Below, in pieces: positions 8,712 to 17,072 of a stretch of 50,642 nucleotides of DNA (positions are counted from its first letter, which is position 1; each line of letters starts with the position of its first letter). Both the position numbers and the translations under genes were made by a program. The notes under the pieces were generated by a model that did not search any database, had not been told where the DNA came from, and saw only the letters and a program-made list of their open reading frames with translations. The stretch comes from CAZAMP01 sp964486455 (GTDB taxonomy: Bacteria; Eisenbacteria; RBG-16-71-46; CAZAMP01), in assembly GCA_964486455.1 (NCBI GenBank), contig CAZAMP010000031.1:1-50642 (forward strand), in the 5' to 3' direction.

Positions 8712-10385
8712 TCAGCCCGTCACACCCGTGATCAGATCGATGAGCTCGTTCCAGAAGTCATCCCGGCCGGACTCGATCGTCATCGTCGACCTGTAGCCGT
8801 CCTTCTCGATGTTCGACACACCGAGAATATGCGACAGCTGGAGCGAGTCGAGCGCGGCGTCGACCATCTGCGGGCCGCCTCCCTGCCCACCCTGGGGCAT
8901 GAATCCGGCGAACATCTGGAGGAGATCGGTGATCAGGTGAAGATCGAAATAGAACAGGCTTCCGGGTGTGCCGCTCAGTGCTTCGGCGAGCGGTGGGCAG
9001 TCGACCCCGTCGGCCAGGCCGGTCTGACCGTTAACGATATCGGCGAATCGCGCCCGCGTGGTGGTGAGCACGAAGTGATCGTCGACGACCCCCGCGCAGA
9101 TTTCAGCGAACGGCATCAGGGTGATCCTATGAAACGCCGTCCCGGCCTCATCGTCCTCCTCAAAGGTCACCTGGCCTTGCTCGGCGGGCGCCTTCGCCTT
9201 CGCCAGGTCGACGAGCTTCGTCACGGTCTCGGCGAAGTCGGCCGGACGCGCGATCTGGAAGTAGAGCACCACGTCCGATCCGACCATGCCGACATGGTTG
9301 ATGACGAGCATGCCGCTGCCCATGATCTGCGTGATGATCTCACGCTCCAACTCGATGCCCAGCTCTTCCTTGATGCCCGCTTCTGCTTTCTCATACTCGG
9401 TTGAGGCGTCCTCGATCGCATCGATGAGGGTCGACCGCGCCCACGACCACATGGCCTGCCCGTCCATGTTGCCGCCCATGATGACGCGCGGCGTTCCCGG
9501 AACGCGGTTGGAGAACGGATCCGAGGTCATCGAGGGCCGCATGAACGTCATGGCCGTCGAGTTCGCTTCGACCAACACGAACGACTCGCCCGCAATTCCG
9601 TTGGGCACGAAGCTGAAGCCTCCGCCCACACCCTTGACCCCTTCGGACAGCCCCGCCAGCGCGTCCATGAGCTGAAACCAGGCGGGGGACACGCCCTCCT
9701 GTCCGGCCATCTCCGCCTTGACCTTGTCGACCTCCTCCTTCGGATTCACATCCGCGTAGAAGAAGATGTCTCGGTCGGCCGGGAGCTTCGCAGAGATCTC
9801 GCGGAAGTCCGACGTCCGAGCGAGCGACGCCGCGGGACTCATGTCGAGAATCCGCTCCGCGACGGACTGGGCTGAGACGGAGTCGGGCTTGCTGCTGGCC
9901 GCGAGCACCAGATGACTGGTCTTGTCGAAGAAGACGATGGGAGCTTCTTCGGCCTTTCGTAGCTCAACCCCGGCGTGCGTCGCCACAGTGGAGACGGTCA
10001 GCCCTTCTCTGGCCAATACCTCTTGGAGCGACCGGCTCATCGCGGCACCGTCTCCCGGTAGCGCGATGAGAAATGTTGCCGGGTCCTTGGTCAGAAGCGT
10101 CATGAAGACGGGGCTCGTCGGGTCGAGCCCCATCGCCCGCAGGCTGTCGAGGTTCAGGTAGGCGGGCAAGCCCTCCGAGCCCTCGCTTATCGCCAGTAGC
10201 CGGTCCATGTGGATCCGCGTATACAGCCGTTCGGGATTCTCGATCGAGAACACGACGCCCGCGTCCGCCGGGATGAGATCGGCCCCGCCGCCGACGTCTG
10301 CCGGGCGCGGCGCCTGATCGCAGCCCGCCAGAAGCGTGACCGCGAGGATCGTCAGCAACCCGAACATGCCGAATCGAGAGCTCAT
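8712..10385 (-). CDS. Lipoprotein of unknown function (DUF3352-like)
   Basis: A 557-residue predicted lipoprotein. ATG 10385 has AAGGAGG directly upstream, and residues 1-22 give a classical lipobox, LAGC (Cys22). The mature part begins with PADAGVVFSIENPERL, then repeats alpha/beta units in which a substrate-like cleft is not obvious. The opening phrase and the alternation of short helices with strands resemble DUF3352-type periplasmic proteins, but I make that link only loosely. It is the first gene of a same-strand group continuing into the FtsX-type ABC pair, so it may be that exporter's partner or cargo. A TAGAAT hexamer at 10427-10432 on this strand is a candidate -10 element. Confidence 0.75.
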   Translation of the reverse strand: MSSRFGMFGLLTILAVTLLAGCDQAPRPADVGGGADLIPADAGVVFSIENPERLYTRIHMDRLLAISEGSEGLPAYLNLDSLRAMGLDPTSPVFMTLLTKDPATFLIALPGDGAAMSRSLQEVLAREGLTVSTVATHAGVELRKAEEAPIVFFDKTSHLVLAASSKPDSVSAQSVAERILDMSPAASLARTSDFREISAKLPADRDIFFYADVNPKEEVDKVKAEMAGQEGVSPAWFQLMDALAGLSEGVKGVGGGFSFVPNGIAGESFVLVEANSTAMTFMRPSMTSDPFSNRVPGTPRVIMGGNMDGQAMWSWARSTLIDAIEDASTEYEKAEAGIKEELGIELEREIITQIMGSGMLVINHVGMVGSDVVLYFQIARPADFAETVTKLVDLAKAKAPAEQGQVTFEEDDEAGTAFHRITLMPFAEICAGVVDDHFVLTTTRARFADIVNGQTGLADGVDCPPLAEALSGTPGSLFYFDLHLITDLLQMFAGFMPQGGQGGGPQMVDAALDSLQLSHILGVSNIEKDGYRSTMTIESGRDDFWNELIDLITGVTG

Positions 10386-10426
10386 GGGAGGTCCTCCTTG
10401 TGACAAGAACAGTACGGTTCGAACGC

Positions 10427-10432
10427 ATTCTA
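10427..10432 (-). promoter_or_regulatory. Candidate -10 element (TAGAAT) ahead of the lipoprotein gene
   Basis: TAGAAT on the minus strand, ending 41 bases before the start codon at 10385. The same hexamer occurs ahead of the genes starting at 39335, 42345 and 42559. No TTGACA-like -35 is visible at the usual spacing, so the call rests on the hexamer and its recurrence. Confidence 0.35.
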
Positions 10433-10582
10433 GCCTTGATCCGACAGAAATTCTCGGCGAAAAACGCTGTCGCTTCTGCCTTGAGCGACCGCTATCCGAG
10501 TGGCACAATATTGTCAACCTCTCTTAACTGTCCCCGCGCGCCGTGCGCGCCGGTTCCATGTTTCACCACGAGGAGCAAACCG

Positions 10583-12859
10583 ATGCCAAACGTCGAAAGC
10601 ACACCGGAATTCGTCAGGTCGGCCTATGCGCGAATGTCCGCCAACCTGGAGATCATTCGGGGCCGGCTCGGCCGCCCGTTGACGCTCCCGGAGAAGATCG
10701 TGCTTTCACATCTGGATGATCCCGCCGGCGCGGAACTTGCGCCCGGGAAGGCCTACCTTCAGCTTCGCCCGGACCGTGTCGCGCTCCAGGATGCCACGGC
10801 CCAGATGGCGCTCTTGCAGTTCATGCAGGCAGGGTGTCCCGAGACCGCGGTGCCCACGACCGTCCATTGCGATCACCTGATCCGCGCGCACGTCGGCGCC
10901 GACACGGATACGCGTGTGGCGAACGACGAGAATCGCGAGGTCTACGACTTCCTCCGTGACGTGTCCGCGAAGTACGGCATCGGCTTCTGGAAACCGGGAT
11001 CCGGGATCATTCACCAGGTCGTCCTGGAAAACTACGCGTTTCCCGGCGGACTCATGATCGGAACCGACTCGCACACGCCGAACGCCGGCGGGCTCGGCAT
11101 GTGCGCGAGCGGTGTCGGTGGCGCCGACGCGGTGGACGTGATGGCCGGCTTCCCATGGGAGGTGCTTCAGCCGAATCAGGTCGGTGTGTACATGACCGGT
11201 GAGATGTCGGGCTGGACCGCCCCGAAAGACGTCATCCTCTGGGTGCTCGGCCAGCTGACCGTCAAGGGCGGCACCAATCGGATCGTCACCTACTTCGGGC
11301 CCGGCGCCTCGACGATCAGCTGCACCGGAAAGGCCACGATCACGAACATGGGCGCCGAACTCGGCGCGACGTGTTCGGTTTTCACGTTCGACGAGAAGAT
11401 GGCCGCCTACCTCGAGGCGACCGAGCGGGCCGAGATCGCCGAGCTGGCGAGGCAGAACACGCATCTCATCACGAACGACCCGGAGGTCGATGCCAACCCG
11501 GAGAACCACTTCGACGTGCTCCTGCGACTCGATCTCTCGACGCTCGAACCCCACCTCGTCGGGCCTCACACGCCCGACCTCGCGAGGCCGATCTCGGAGA
11601 TGGCCGACGCGGTCAAGAAAAACAGCTACCCCGACCGCGTTTCGGGCGCGCTGATCGGAAGCTGCACGAACTCGTCGTACGAGGACATCGCCCGCGCCGT
11701 CGACATCGCCGAGCAGGCGGTTGCGCACAAGACGACGATGCGCGCGCCGCTCATGGTGTCGCCGGGATCAGATCAGGTCTTCAAGACCATCGAGCGCGAC
11801 GACTACGTCACGAAGCTCGAAGCCGTGGGCGCGACGGTCCTTGCCAACGCGTGCGGCCCCTGCATCGGCCAGTGGACGCGCGAAGGCGTCGAGAAGGGCG
11901 AGCCGAACACGATCATTACGTCGTTCAACAGAAACTTCCCCGGACGAAACGACGCCAACCCCGAGACGCTCGCCTTCATCGGGAGCCCCGAGATCGTCAT
12001 GGCCTACGGGCTCTCCGGTTCGCTGAGCTTCAATCCGCTCACCGATGAGGTTAAGGGCGATGACGGAACGGGCTGGAAGCTCGACCCGCCGGGAAAAGCA
12101 CCCGAGCTTCCCGAGAAAGGCTTCATCACTGATCGATCCGGCTACCAGGCGCCCGCGAAGGATGGCGATGCGATCACGATCTCGGTCTCTCCCGAGAGCC
12201 CGCGCCTTCAGCTTCTGAACCCGTTCGTCGAACCGAACTTCGACGACTACGCGGAGATGCCGGTGCTGCTGAAGACCAAGGGTAAGACGACGACGGATCA
12301 CATCTCGCCGGCCGGTCCATGGCTTCGTTTCCGCGGACATTTGGACAAGATCAGCGACAACATGTTCACGGGCGCGATCAACGCGTTCACGAGCGACCGT
12401 GGGAAGACGTTGAACATCGAGACTGGAAACGCGGGTGTGGACGTCCCGAACGTGGCACGCGACTACAAGGCGAAGGGGCACCGCTGGGTCGTCGTCGGCG
12501 ACGAGAACTACGGCGAAGGCTCGAGCCGGGAACACGCCGCCATGTCGCCCAGACACCTGGGGGCCGCCTCGATCATCGTGCGAAGCTTCGCCCGTATTCA
12601 TGAATCGAATCTGAAGAAGCAAGGCGTTCTGCCGCTTACGTTCACAAATCTCGATGACTACGAAAAGGTCAAAGAGAACGATCGCATTTCGCTTCGAGGC
12701 CTGTCCGACCTGACACCCGGATCAACCGTAACGGCCGTCCTTCACCACGACGACGGGTCGACGGAGGAGATTTCACTGAAGCATACGCTCAACAACGAGC
12801 AAATCGCGTGGTTCCGCGCGGGCTCGGCGTTGAACCTGCTCAGGCGTCGAGACGCTTGA
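10583..12859 (+). CDS. acn: Aconitate hydratase, mitochondrial-type
   Basis: A 758-residue aconitase interconverting citrate and isocitrate in the TCA cycle, in the cytoplasm. ATG 10583 follows an AGGAG about 8 bases upstream. The length and the opening (ARMSANLEIIRGRLGRPLTL) match the mitochondrial/Bacteroidetes type rather than AcnA/IRP1 (about 890) or AcnB (about 860). The three cluster ligands are visible: Cys361 in GSCTNSSYEDI, and Cys424 and Cys427 in ACGPCIGQW, which bind the 4Fe-4S cluster. The swivel domain carries DHISPAGPWLRFRGH and GDENYGEGSSREHAA near residue 640. It is divergent from the lipoprotein gene at 8712-10385 across a 197-base gap. The rhomboid gene starts 11 bases after its stop and may be co-transcribed. 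Confidence 0.97.
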   Translation: MPNVESTPEFVRSAYARMSANLEIIRGRLGRPLTLPEKIVLSHLDDPAGAELAPGKAYLQLRPDRVALQDATAQMALLQFMQAGCPETAVPTTVHCDHLIRAHVGADTDTRVANDENREVYDFLRDVSAKYGIGFWKPGSGIIHQVVLENYAFPGGLMIGTDSHTPNAGGLGMCASGVGGADAVDVMAGFPWEVLQPNQVGVYMTGEMSGWTAPKDVILWVLGQLTVKGGTNRIVTYFGPGASTISCTGKATITNMGAELGATCSVFTFDEKMAAYLEATERAEIAELARQNTHLITNDPEVDANPENHFDVLLRLDLSTLEPHLVGPHTPDLARPISEMADAVKKNSYPDRVSGALIGSCTNSSYEDIARAVDIAEQAVAHKTTMRAPLMVSPGSDQVFKTIERDDYVTKLEAVGATVLANACGPCIGQWTREGVEKGEPNTIITSFNRNFPGRNDANPETLAFIGSPEIVMAYGLSGSLSFNPLTDEVKGDDGTGWKLDPPGKAPELPEKGFITDRSGYQAPAKDGDAITISVSPESPRLQLLNPFVEPNFDDYAEMPVLLKTKGKTTTDHISPAGPWLRFRGHLDKISDNMFTGAINAFTSDRGKTLNIETGNAGVDVPNVARDYKAKGHRWVVVGDENYGEGSSREHAAMSPRHLGAASIIVRSFARIHESNLKKQGVLPLTFTNLDDYEKVKENDRISLRGLSDLTPGSTVTAVLHHDDGSTEEISLKHTLNNEQIAWFRAGSALNLLRRRDA

Positions 12860-12869
12860 TCGCAATCGA

Positions 12870-13586
12870 TTGATACCGCTTCGGGATACGAACAAGACGC
12901 GCCACGTGCCGCTGGTGACGCTGGGGCTCATCGCCGCCAACACCGTCATCTTTCTGCTCGAGCTGTCGAGCGGCAATGAGTACATGCGCGTCATCGCGAC
13001 GTTCGGGCTCATCCCGCACCGAGCGATCTCCGCGTTTCTCACGTCACCGTTCGACGTAATTGGCTGGCTCCCCCCGTTCGTCACGTCCATCTTCCTTCAC
13101 GGAGGGTGGATTCACTTCATCGGGAACATGTGGTTTCTCTGGATCTTCGGCGACAACGTCGAGGACCGGATGGGCCGCCTGCGGTTTCTCGGCTTCTACC
13201 TCGGCTGCGGTGTCGTGGCCTCGGTCACGCAGGTGCTTTTCGATGTGACGTCGCAGGTCCCGGTCATCGGCGCGAGCGGCGCGGTCGCAGGCGTCCTCGG
13301 TGCGTATCTGCTCCTTTTCCCGCGCGCGAAGATTCTGACGCTGCTACCGATCTTTTTCTTCATCACCTTCGTGCGAATCCCAGCCGTCTACTTCCTGGGG
13401 TTCTGGTTCCTGAAGCAGATCTGGTGGGGATCCCTGACGCTGTCGGCAATGGGTGGACGGGCGACGGACGTTGCGTGGTGGGCTCACGCGGGCGGTTTCG
13501 TCGTCGGATTCATCACCGCGGTGGCATTCCGAAAGCGGCGGGTCGAGTCGGGTCGGCCGCCCGACGGATCCACTACGGCTCCATGA
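12870..13586 (+). CDS. Rhomboid-family intramembrane serine protease
   Basis: A 238-residue polytopic membrane protein. TTG 12870 gives the typical rhomboid opening MIPLRDTNKTRHVP, although no strong ribosome binding site is present. It may be translated by coupling to aconitase, whose stop is 10 bases before. Catalytic residues are visible: the GASG serine is Ser136 and the histidine is His206 in WAHAGGF. Asn86 in HFIGN is the oxyanion-associated residue. Six to seven TM segments are expected. Rhomboids cleave TM segments of membrane proteins; the natural substrate here is unknown. Its 3' end overlaps the convergent lipoprotein gene by 14 bases. Confidence 0.93.
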   Translation: MIPLRDTNKTRHVPLVTLGLIAANTVIFLLELSSGNEYMRVIATFGLIPHRAISAFLTSPFDVIGWLPPFVTSIFLHGGWIHFIGNMWFLWIFGDNVEDRMGRLRFLGFYLGCGVVASVTQVLFDVTSQVPVIGASGAVAGVLGAYLLLFPRAKILTLLPIFFFITFVRIPAVYFLGFWFLKQIWWGSLTLSAMGGRATDVAWWAHAGGFVVGFITAVAFRKRRVESGRPPDGSTTAP

Positions 13587-15978
13587 CCCAATCCGTGAGC
13601 AGCCGCATGATCTGCCTCAGGTCGTGCATGTGATTCTCGTCGAAGATGTAGAACGGCGCGCCGAACCACGCGATCTTTCCCTGCGACGACAGCGGATCCG
13701 GATCGTCGAACCGGATGGCGCACGGCTTTCCCTCCATGGGCGAGAGGTAGCGCGTCGAGCATACCTCTCTGAGATCGTCCTCCCGCCAGGCCCAGGAGTT
13801 GGAGACGTACGTATAGAGCGTATCCATTCCGGCGACGCGCAGCGGGGGATTTCCGAGCATCGCGTGTCCCCCGAACCAACCGAGTGTGTTCATTCGTCCG
13901 GTCCAGCTGTCGTACCACAACGCGACCTTCGTCGAGTATCCGGTCGGATCCGTGGCTCCGCGCGGGAAGTTCAGCTCACGCGCGTGGGTCGTGGCCTGCA
14001 GCCCAACGAGCCCGCTGCACCTGAGATGCATCTGTTGGGAACCCGGTCCGTTCCCCCGCCCGCTTCGATCCATCATGGTGCGAAGCCTCAGAACATCCCA
14101 GACGAAGTGTCCGGGACCGAAATTCGATCGCGGGAATTGCGGCAGGTCCGGGATATAGCGGTTTGGAGGGAAGTGGTCGCCGTCGATCGCCGCGAGGCTA
14201 TAGGGGCCCCAAATGATCAGGCTGCCGCCGGCGCGCACATAGATCGAGAGGTTCTTGCCCAGCTCGGACTCCGGATCCGGGTTGGTCAGTAAACCCATCG
14301 TTGACTCCCCACCGGAAACGTTCCAGTAGATGAGCTTGTACTTCCCCATCTGGGAGAGCTTGAGTTCCCTCGGCGTCGGTACTTCGCCGCAATCCCCAGC
14401 CGGCGGATTGCTCTGCCATTCCTCGAGCTCGTCCTCGCCTTGCGACAGGTAGGGCTCGATGGCGCTTCGGACGATCTGCGACATAATCGCATCGTGCTCG
14501 CAGTCGTCTATTCCGGCCACGCGGAAATCGTCCACCCAGAGCGCCGGACGGGAGAGCTGGAAGGCAACGACGTTCATCACGACCATCGCCAACGTCTCGG
14601 ATTCTTCGAGGAAGCTCTCGTCGCGAACGCGAAGATAGAGGATGTGCTGCTCGCCGGCGTCTTCCTCGTGGAACATGATGGGAAACGGTATGCGACTCCA
14701 GTCTCCCCACCCGGCCCATCCACCGATCCCGTCGGACTCCTGACAGACTTCGCAGGCCGGATCCGGGATGTCGAGCGCGTAGTTGAACGCGCCAACCCGT
14801 GAGCCATACCAGCTCGCGTCGGCGGTCCATTCGAAGTGAAGCGGAACGTTGACGGGGACGTCTACCACCCAGGTCCCCCCGCTCGCGATGAACTGATGCG
14901 TGCCCAGATAGGAACGCTCTGAAACCGTGATGTACGGTCGCGATTGCATCGCCGGGTTGACGGTGATCTTCAGGATGTTGCCCCGCCCATCGGCGCCCTC
15001 ACCCGCCGCCGCGTAGGCGACCTCCGGCGTGAGCGCGCCGGCTTCATCGAGTGCCCGCACGACGAATGCGTAGTTTCCGCCGGGGAGATTCCTTAGCCTG
15101 AAGATCGAAGCGGTGAGCACGTTCTCGATCTTCGGAAACCACTCCGTCGGCAAGTACGTGTCGGCCGTCACGCTATCCGCATGGCCCACAATGACGGAAT
15201 CGGGGAGCACGAGGTTGTGTCGAAACGGATCTTTGATGGCCTGCAGGAGCGCACTATCACTTCCGTAGACTTCCAGGTCCCGGAGCTCGATCAGCTTCAC
15301 CTGATAGCCGACCGGTCTCTTCGACCAGTCCGAGCTGTCCTCGTCTCGGCCTTCCCACCGGATCGCGAAGCTCGGACTCATGAGCACGATGTTGTCGTAG
15401 CCTGATCCGAGAGGGGATTCTATCGAAACGATCGGACAGATCGTGAGTGCGTCGAAGTGCCGGGAATCCGCGCCGGAGCGCGCCCCGCGATCGTCCACCG
15501 CCTTGATGTAGAAGGAATGTAGATTGTGGCTCATCGGCGGGTCGGCGCCTTCGATCTCTTCGCTCGCACGGAAGTTGAACTGCCCGGAGTATCCGTCGAT
15601 GCGCCGCCAGATCGAGTCGGGGTGTTCATAGAGATACTCGAACTCGAACGGATTGTATCCCGTTTCACTATCGACCAACTCCGCCGCCAGGGAATCGCAG
15701 GTGTCGGAATCGGTGTAGCTCAACAATTCGCCCGTCAGGCTCTTGTGCCGGCACAGACACGTATCGTCAACCGCGTAGACGAAGTGTTCGACGAACCCGT
15801 CGGGATCCGATCCGAACCAGAAGAACTCCGCGCGGTAGTCCGCCTGCGAGCCCTCGGCCGCCCCATCGGTAATGCGGACGGACGGCGGGAGGTTCGGCTT
15901 TGTCTGGTGCTCGACTCCCGTCCATTCGCACGCGGGCACGAAGGCAGAGAGCGCAGCCAAGACTAGAAGTCGACGCAT
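13573..15978 (-). CDS. Large surface lipoprotein, paralogue B (unknown function)
   Basis: An 801-residue predicted lipoprotein homologous end to end with the one at 4170-6560. ATG 15978 is chosen because it begins MRRLLVLAALSAFVPAC, placing the lipidated Cys at 17; the ribosome binding site is weak (AGGAACC, about 13 bases upstream). Shared blocks include WTGV, FGSDPDGFV-HFVYA-DDTCLC, EVCQ-DGIGGW-GWG, EDAGEQHILY-RVRDESF, LIYWNVSGGEST, LRTM-DRSGRG-GPGS and NSWAWRE. Conserved cysteines in these blocks suggest disulfides and an extracytoplasmic location. No enzymatic motif is evident. The pair brackets seven kilobases containing an ABC exporter and aconitase. Confidence 0.8.
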   Translation of the reverse strand: MRRLLVLAALSAFVPACEWTGVEHQTKPNLPPSVRITDGAAEGSQADYRAEFFWFGSDPDGFVEHFVYAVDDTCLCRHKSLTGELLSYTDSDTCDSLAAELVDSETGYNPFEFEYLYEHPDSIWRRIDGYSGQFNFRASEEIEGADPPMSHNLHSFYIKAVDDRGARSGADSRHFDALTICPIVSIESPLGSGYDNIVLMSPSFAIRWEGRDEDSSDWSKRPVGYQVKLIELRDLEVYGSDSALLQAIKDPFRHNLVLPDSVIVGHADSVTADTYLPTEWFPKIENVLTASIFRLRNLPGGNYAFVVRALDEAGALTPEVAYAAAGEGADGRGNILKITVNPAMQSRPYITVSERSYLGTHQFIASGGTWVVDVPVNVPLHFEWTADASWYGSRVGAFNYALDIPDPACEVCQESDGIGGWAGWGDWSRIPFPIMFHEEDAGEQHILYLRVRDESFLEESETLAMVVMNVVAFQLSRPALWVDDFRVAGIDDCEHDAIMSQIVRSAIEPYLSQGEDELEEWQSNPPAGDCGEVPTPRELKLSQMGKYKLIYWNVSGGESTMGLLTNPDPESELGKNLSIYVRAGGSLIIWGPYSLAAIDGDHFPPNRYIPDLPQFPRSNFGPGHFVWDVLRLRTMMDRSGRGNGPGSQQMHLRCSGLVGLQATTHARELNFPRGATDPTGYSTKVALWYDSWTGRMNTLGWFGGHAMLGNPPLRVAGMDTLYTYVSNSWAWREDDLREVCSTRYLSPMEGKPCAIRFDDPDPLSSQGKIAWFGAPFYIFDENHMHDLRQIMRLLTDWVMEP

Positions 15979-16077
15979 CAAAGCTCTGGTTCCTATGGCA
16001 TGAAGAATCCAACCGGGGGGATGTACCGCTATGAACAATCGTAGCCTTTATGCAAAAAACAATATATCAGTTTGGCG

Positions 16078-16092
16078 GATTCGTAAAGCCCT
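16078..16092 (-). promoter_or_regulatory. Motif shared upstream of the two paralogous lipoprotein genes (copy B)
   Basis: On the minus strand this reads GGGCTTTACGAATCC, about 100 bases before the start at 15978. The corresponding place ahead of paralogue A, near 6663-6676, reads GGGGCTTTACGGATAT. Both are preceded by CATGGGG and GAAGGG. It may be a remnant of the duplication or a shared operator; I cannot distinguish these. Confidence 0.3.
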
Positions 16093-16128
16093 TCAACCCC
16101 CATGGCCCAAAACAGCCACTCGCCCTTT

Positions 16129-16878
16129 TCATTTGCGTCGGTCGTCCCACCACGTCTGCATCGGCCGTGAAGCAGCCTCCCCGTGGAGGTGGCGCGCGGC
16201 CGCGATGAACTCGTCCACCGCGCGCGGGCCTGCGTTCTCGAGAAGCCCCTCCAGGAACGGCTCACGGTCCTTCGTCACGCCGGGCGCCCACTCCACGTAG
16301 TACGGCATGACCCGGTGCCGGGTGCGGCGCTCGTGTCGCTCGTAGAGCATGTGCTCCAAGGCGAGCTTGATCGTTCGCGCATCCGTCCACGCCGCCCGGT
16401 ATACCAATTTCCCGGTCGAGCTCAGGATCGCGCACATGTTCGGCAGCCGTCCGTAGGCACTGTGAAGGGTTCCGTCCAGATCGTCCACGAGCATCGGACG
16501 CCGGATGGCGAACCGCTCAACCATCGTGCGCGCGTGCTCGAGCTTCTGCTCGAAGCTCGTGTGATGCGGATGCGCTTCACCCGGATGGGCCTCGCGACAA
16601 TAGACGAAGACGAACGTGATGCCGTGCTCGCGGTAGCGATCCGCCATCTCCTCGAGGGCCGGCGCCGCCAGCCCGCAGTAGGGTCAGGTGATGGAGCCGA
16701 ACTCGATGACGAGGGGCCCCTTCTTCAGGTAATCGAAGAGCTTGACCCGATTCCCATCCGCGGCGTCGACAAGCGTTCCGTCCGGCGCGGGGTCGCCGAC
16801 GTGATGGATCTCCGGGTAGCGACTAAAGTCCGCTTCGTCCATATCGAGAGGAAACGATTCGTAGTTGTAGGCGTGCAT
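16129..16878 (-). CDS. Iodothyronine deiodinase-like thioredoxin-fold selenoprotein
   Basis: A 249-residue protein read through an in-frame TGA (16684-16686) as selenocysteine 65. ATG 16878 has GGAG six bases upstream; ATG 16881 is adjacent. The segment before the TGA is GPLVIEFGSIT and the segment after is PYCGLAAPALEEMADRY, so the active site reads GSIT-U-PYC with a resolving cysteine at 68 (UxxC). The downstream part continues the deiodinase/peroxiredoxin fold: FVFVYCREAHPGEAHPHH, then RPMLVDDLDG, GRLPNMCAIL, STGKLVYRAAW. In vertebrates this family reduces iodothyronines; bacterial relatives are presumed thiol or peroxide redox enzymes, so I do not claim hormone chemistry. No signal peptide is seen, so it is probably cytoplasmic. 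A bacterial SECIS hairpin follows the TGA. It is divergent from metG. Confidence 0.87.
16656..16686 (-). promoter_or_regulatory. Bacterial SECIS element of the deiodinase-like gene
   Basis: The minus strand has TGA at 16686-16684, nine bases, then the stem GGGCTGG (16674-16668), loop CGGCG (16667-16663) and CCGGCCC (16662-16656). This is a 7-bp stem with one G-T wobble. The apical loop starts at nucleotide 17 after the TGA, and G is its second base, which fits the bacterial SECIS rule (G in the first two loop bases, 16-37 nt from the TGA). SelB with Sec-tRNA would bind here. Confidence 0.7.
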
Positions 16879-17072
16879 CATGATCTCCGTATCGTCAGGG
16901 GGCTCATCGTTGCGCCTTCTTCCCGGCCGACGGTCCGACCATTGTATACACGGAAACGCGTCTACGTCATAGCGGGACTCCGTCCCCTTCCGGCCGGCCA
17001 GCCGGCCCTTGTCAGAACGCCCGTCGGGCCCTATTTTGGCCCCGACTGTCCCATTGCCTGAGGATACGACGA

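Noticed and set aside
10400..10582. Upstream extension of aconitase
   Set aside because: It has no similarity to aconitases and overlaps the promoter of the divergent lipoprotein gene; ATG 10583 has a good ribosome binding site.
13573..13586. 14-base convergent overlap of rhomboid and lipoprotein genes as a sign of a frameshift
   Set aside because: Both proteins end at normal length with intact C-termini; short convergent overlaps recur here (also 23811-23839).
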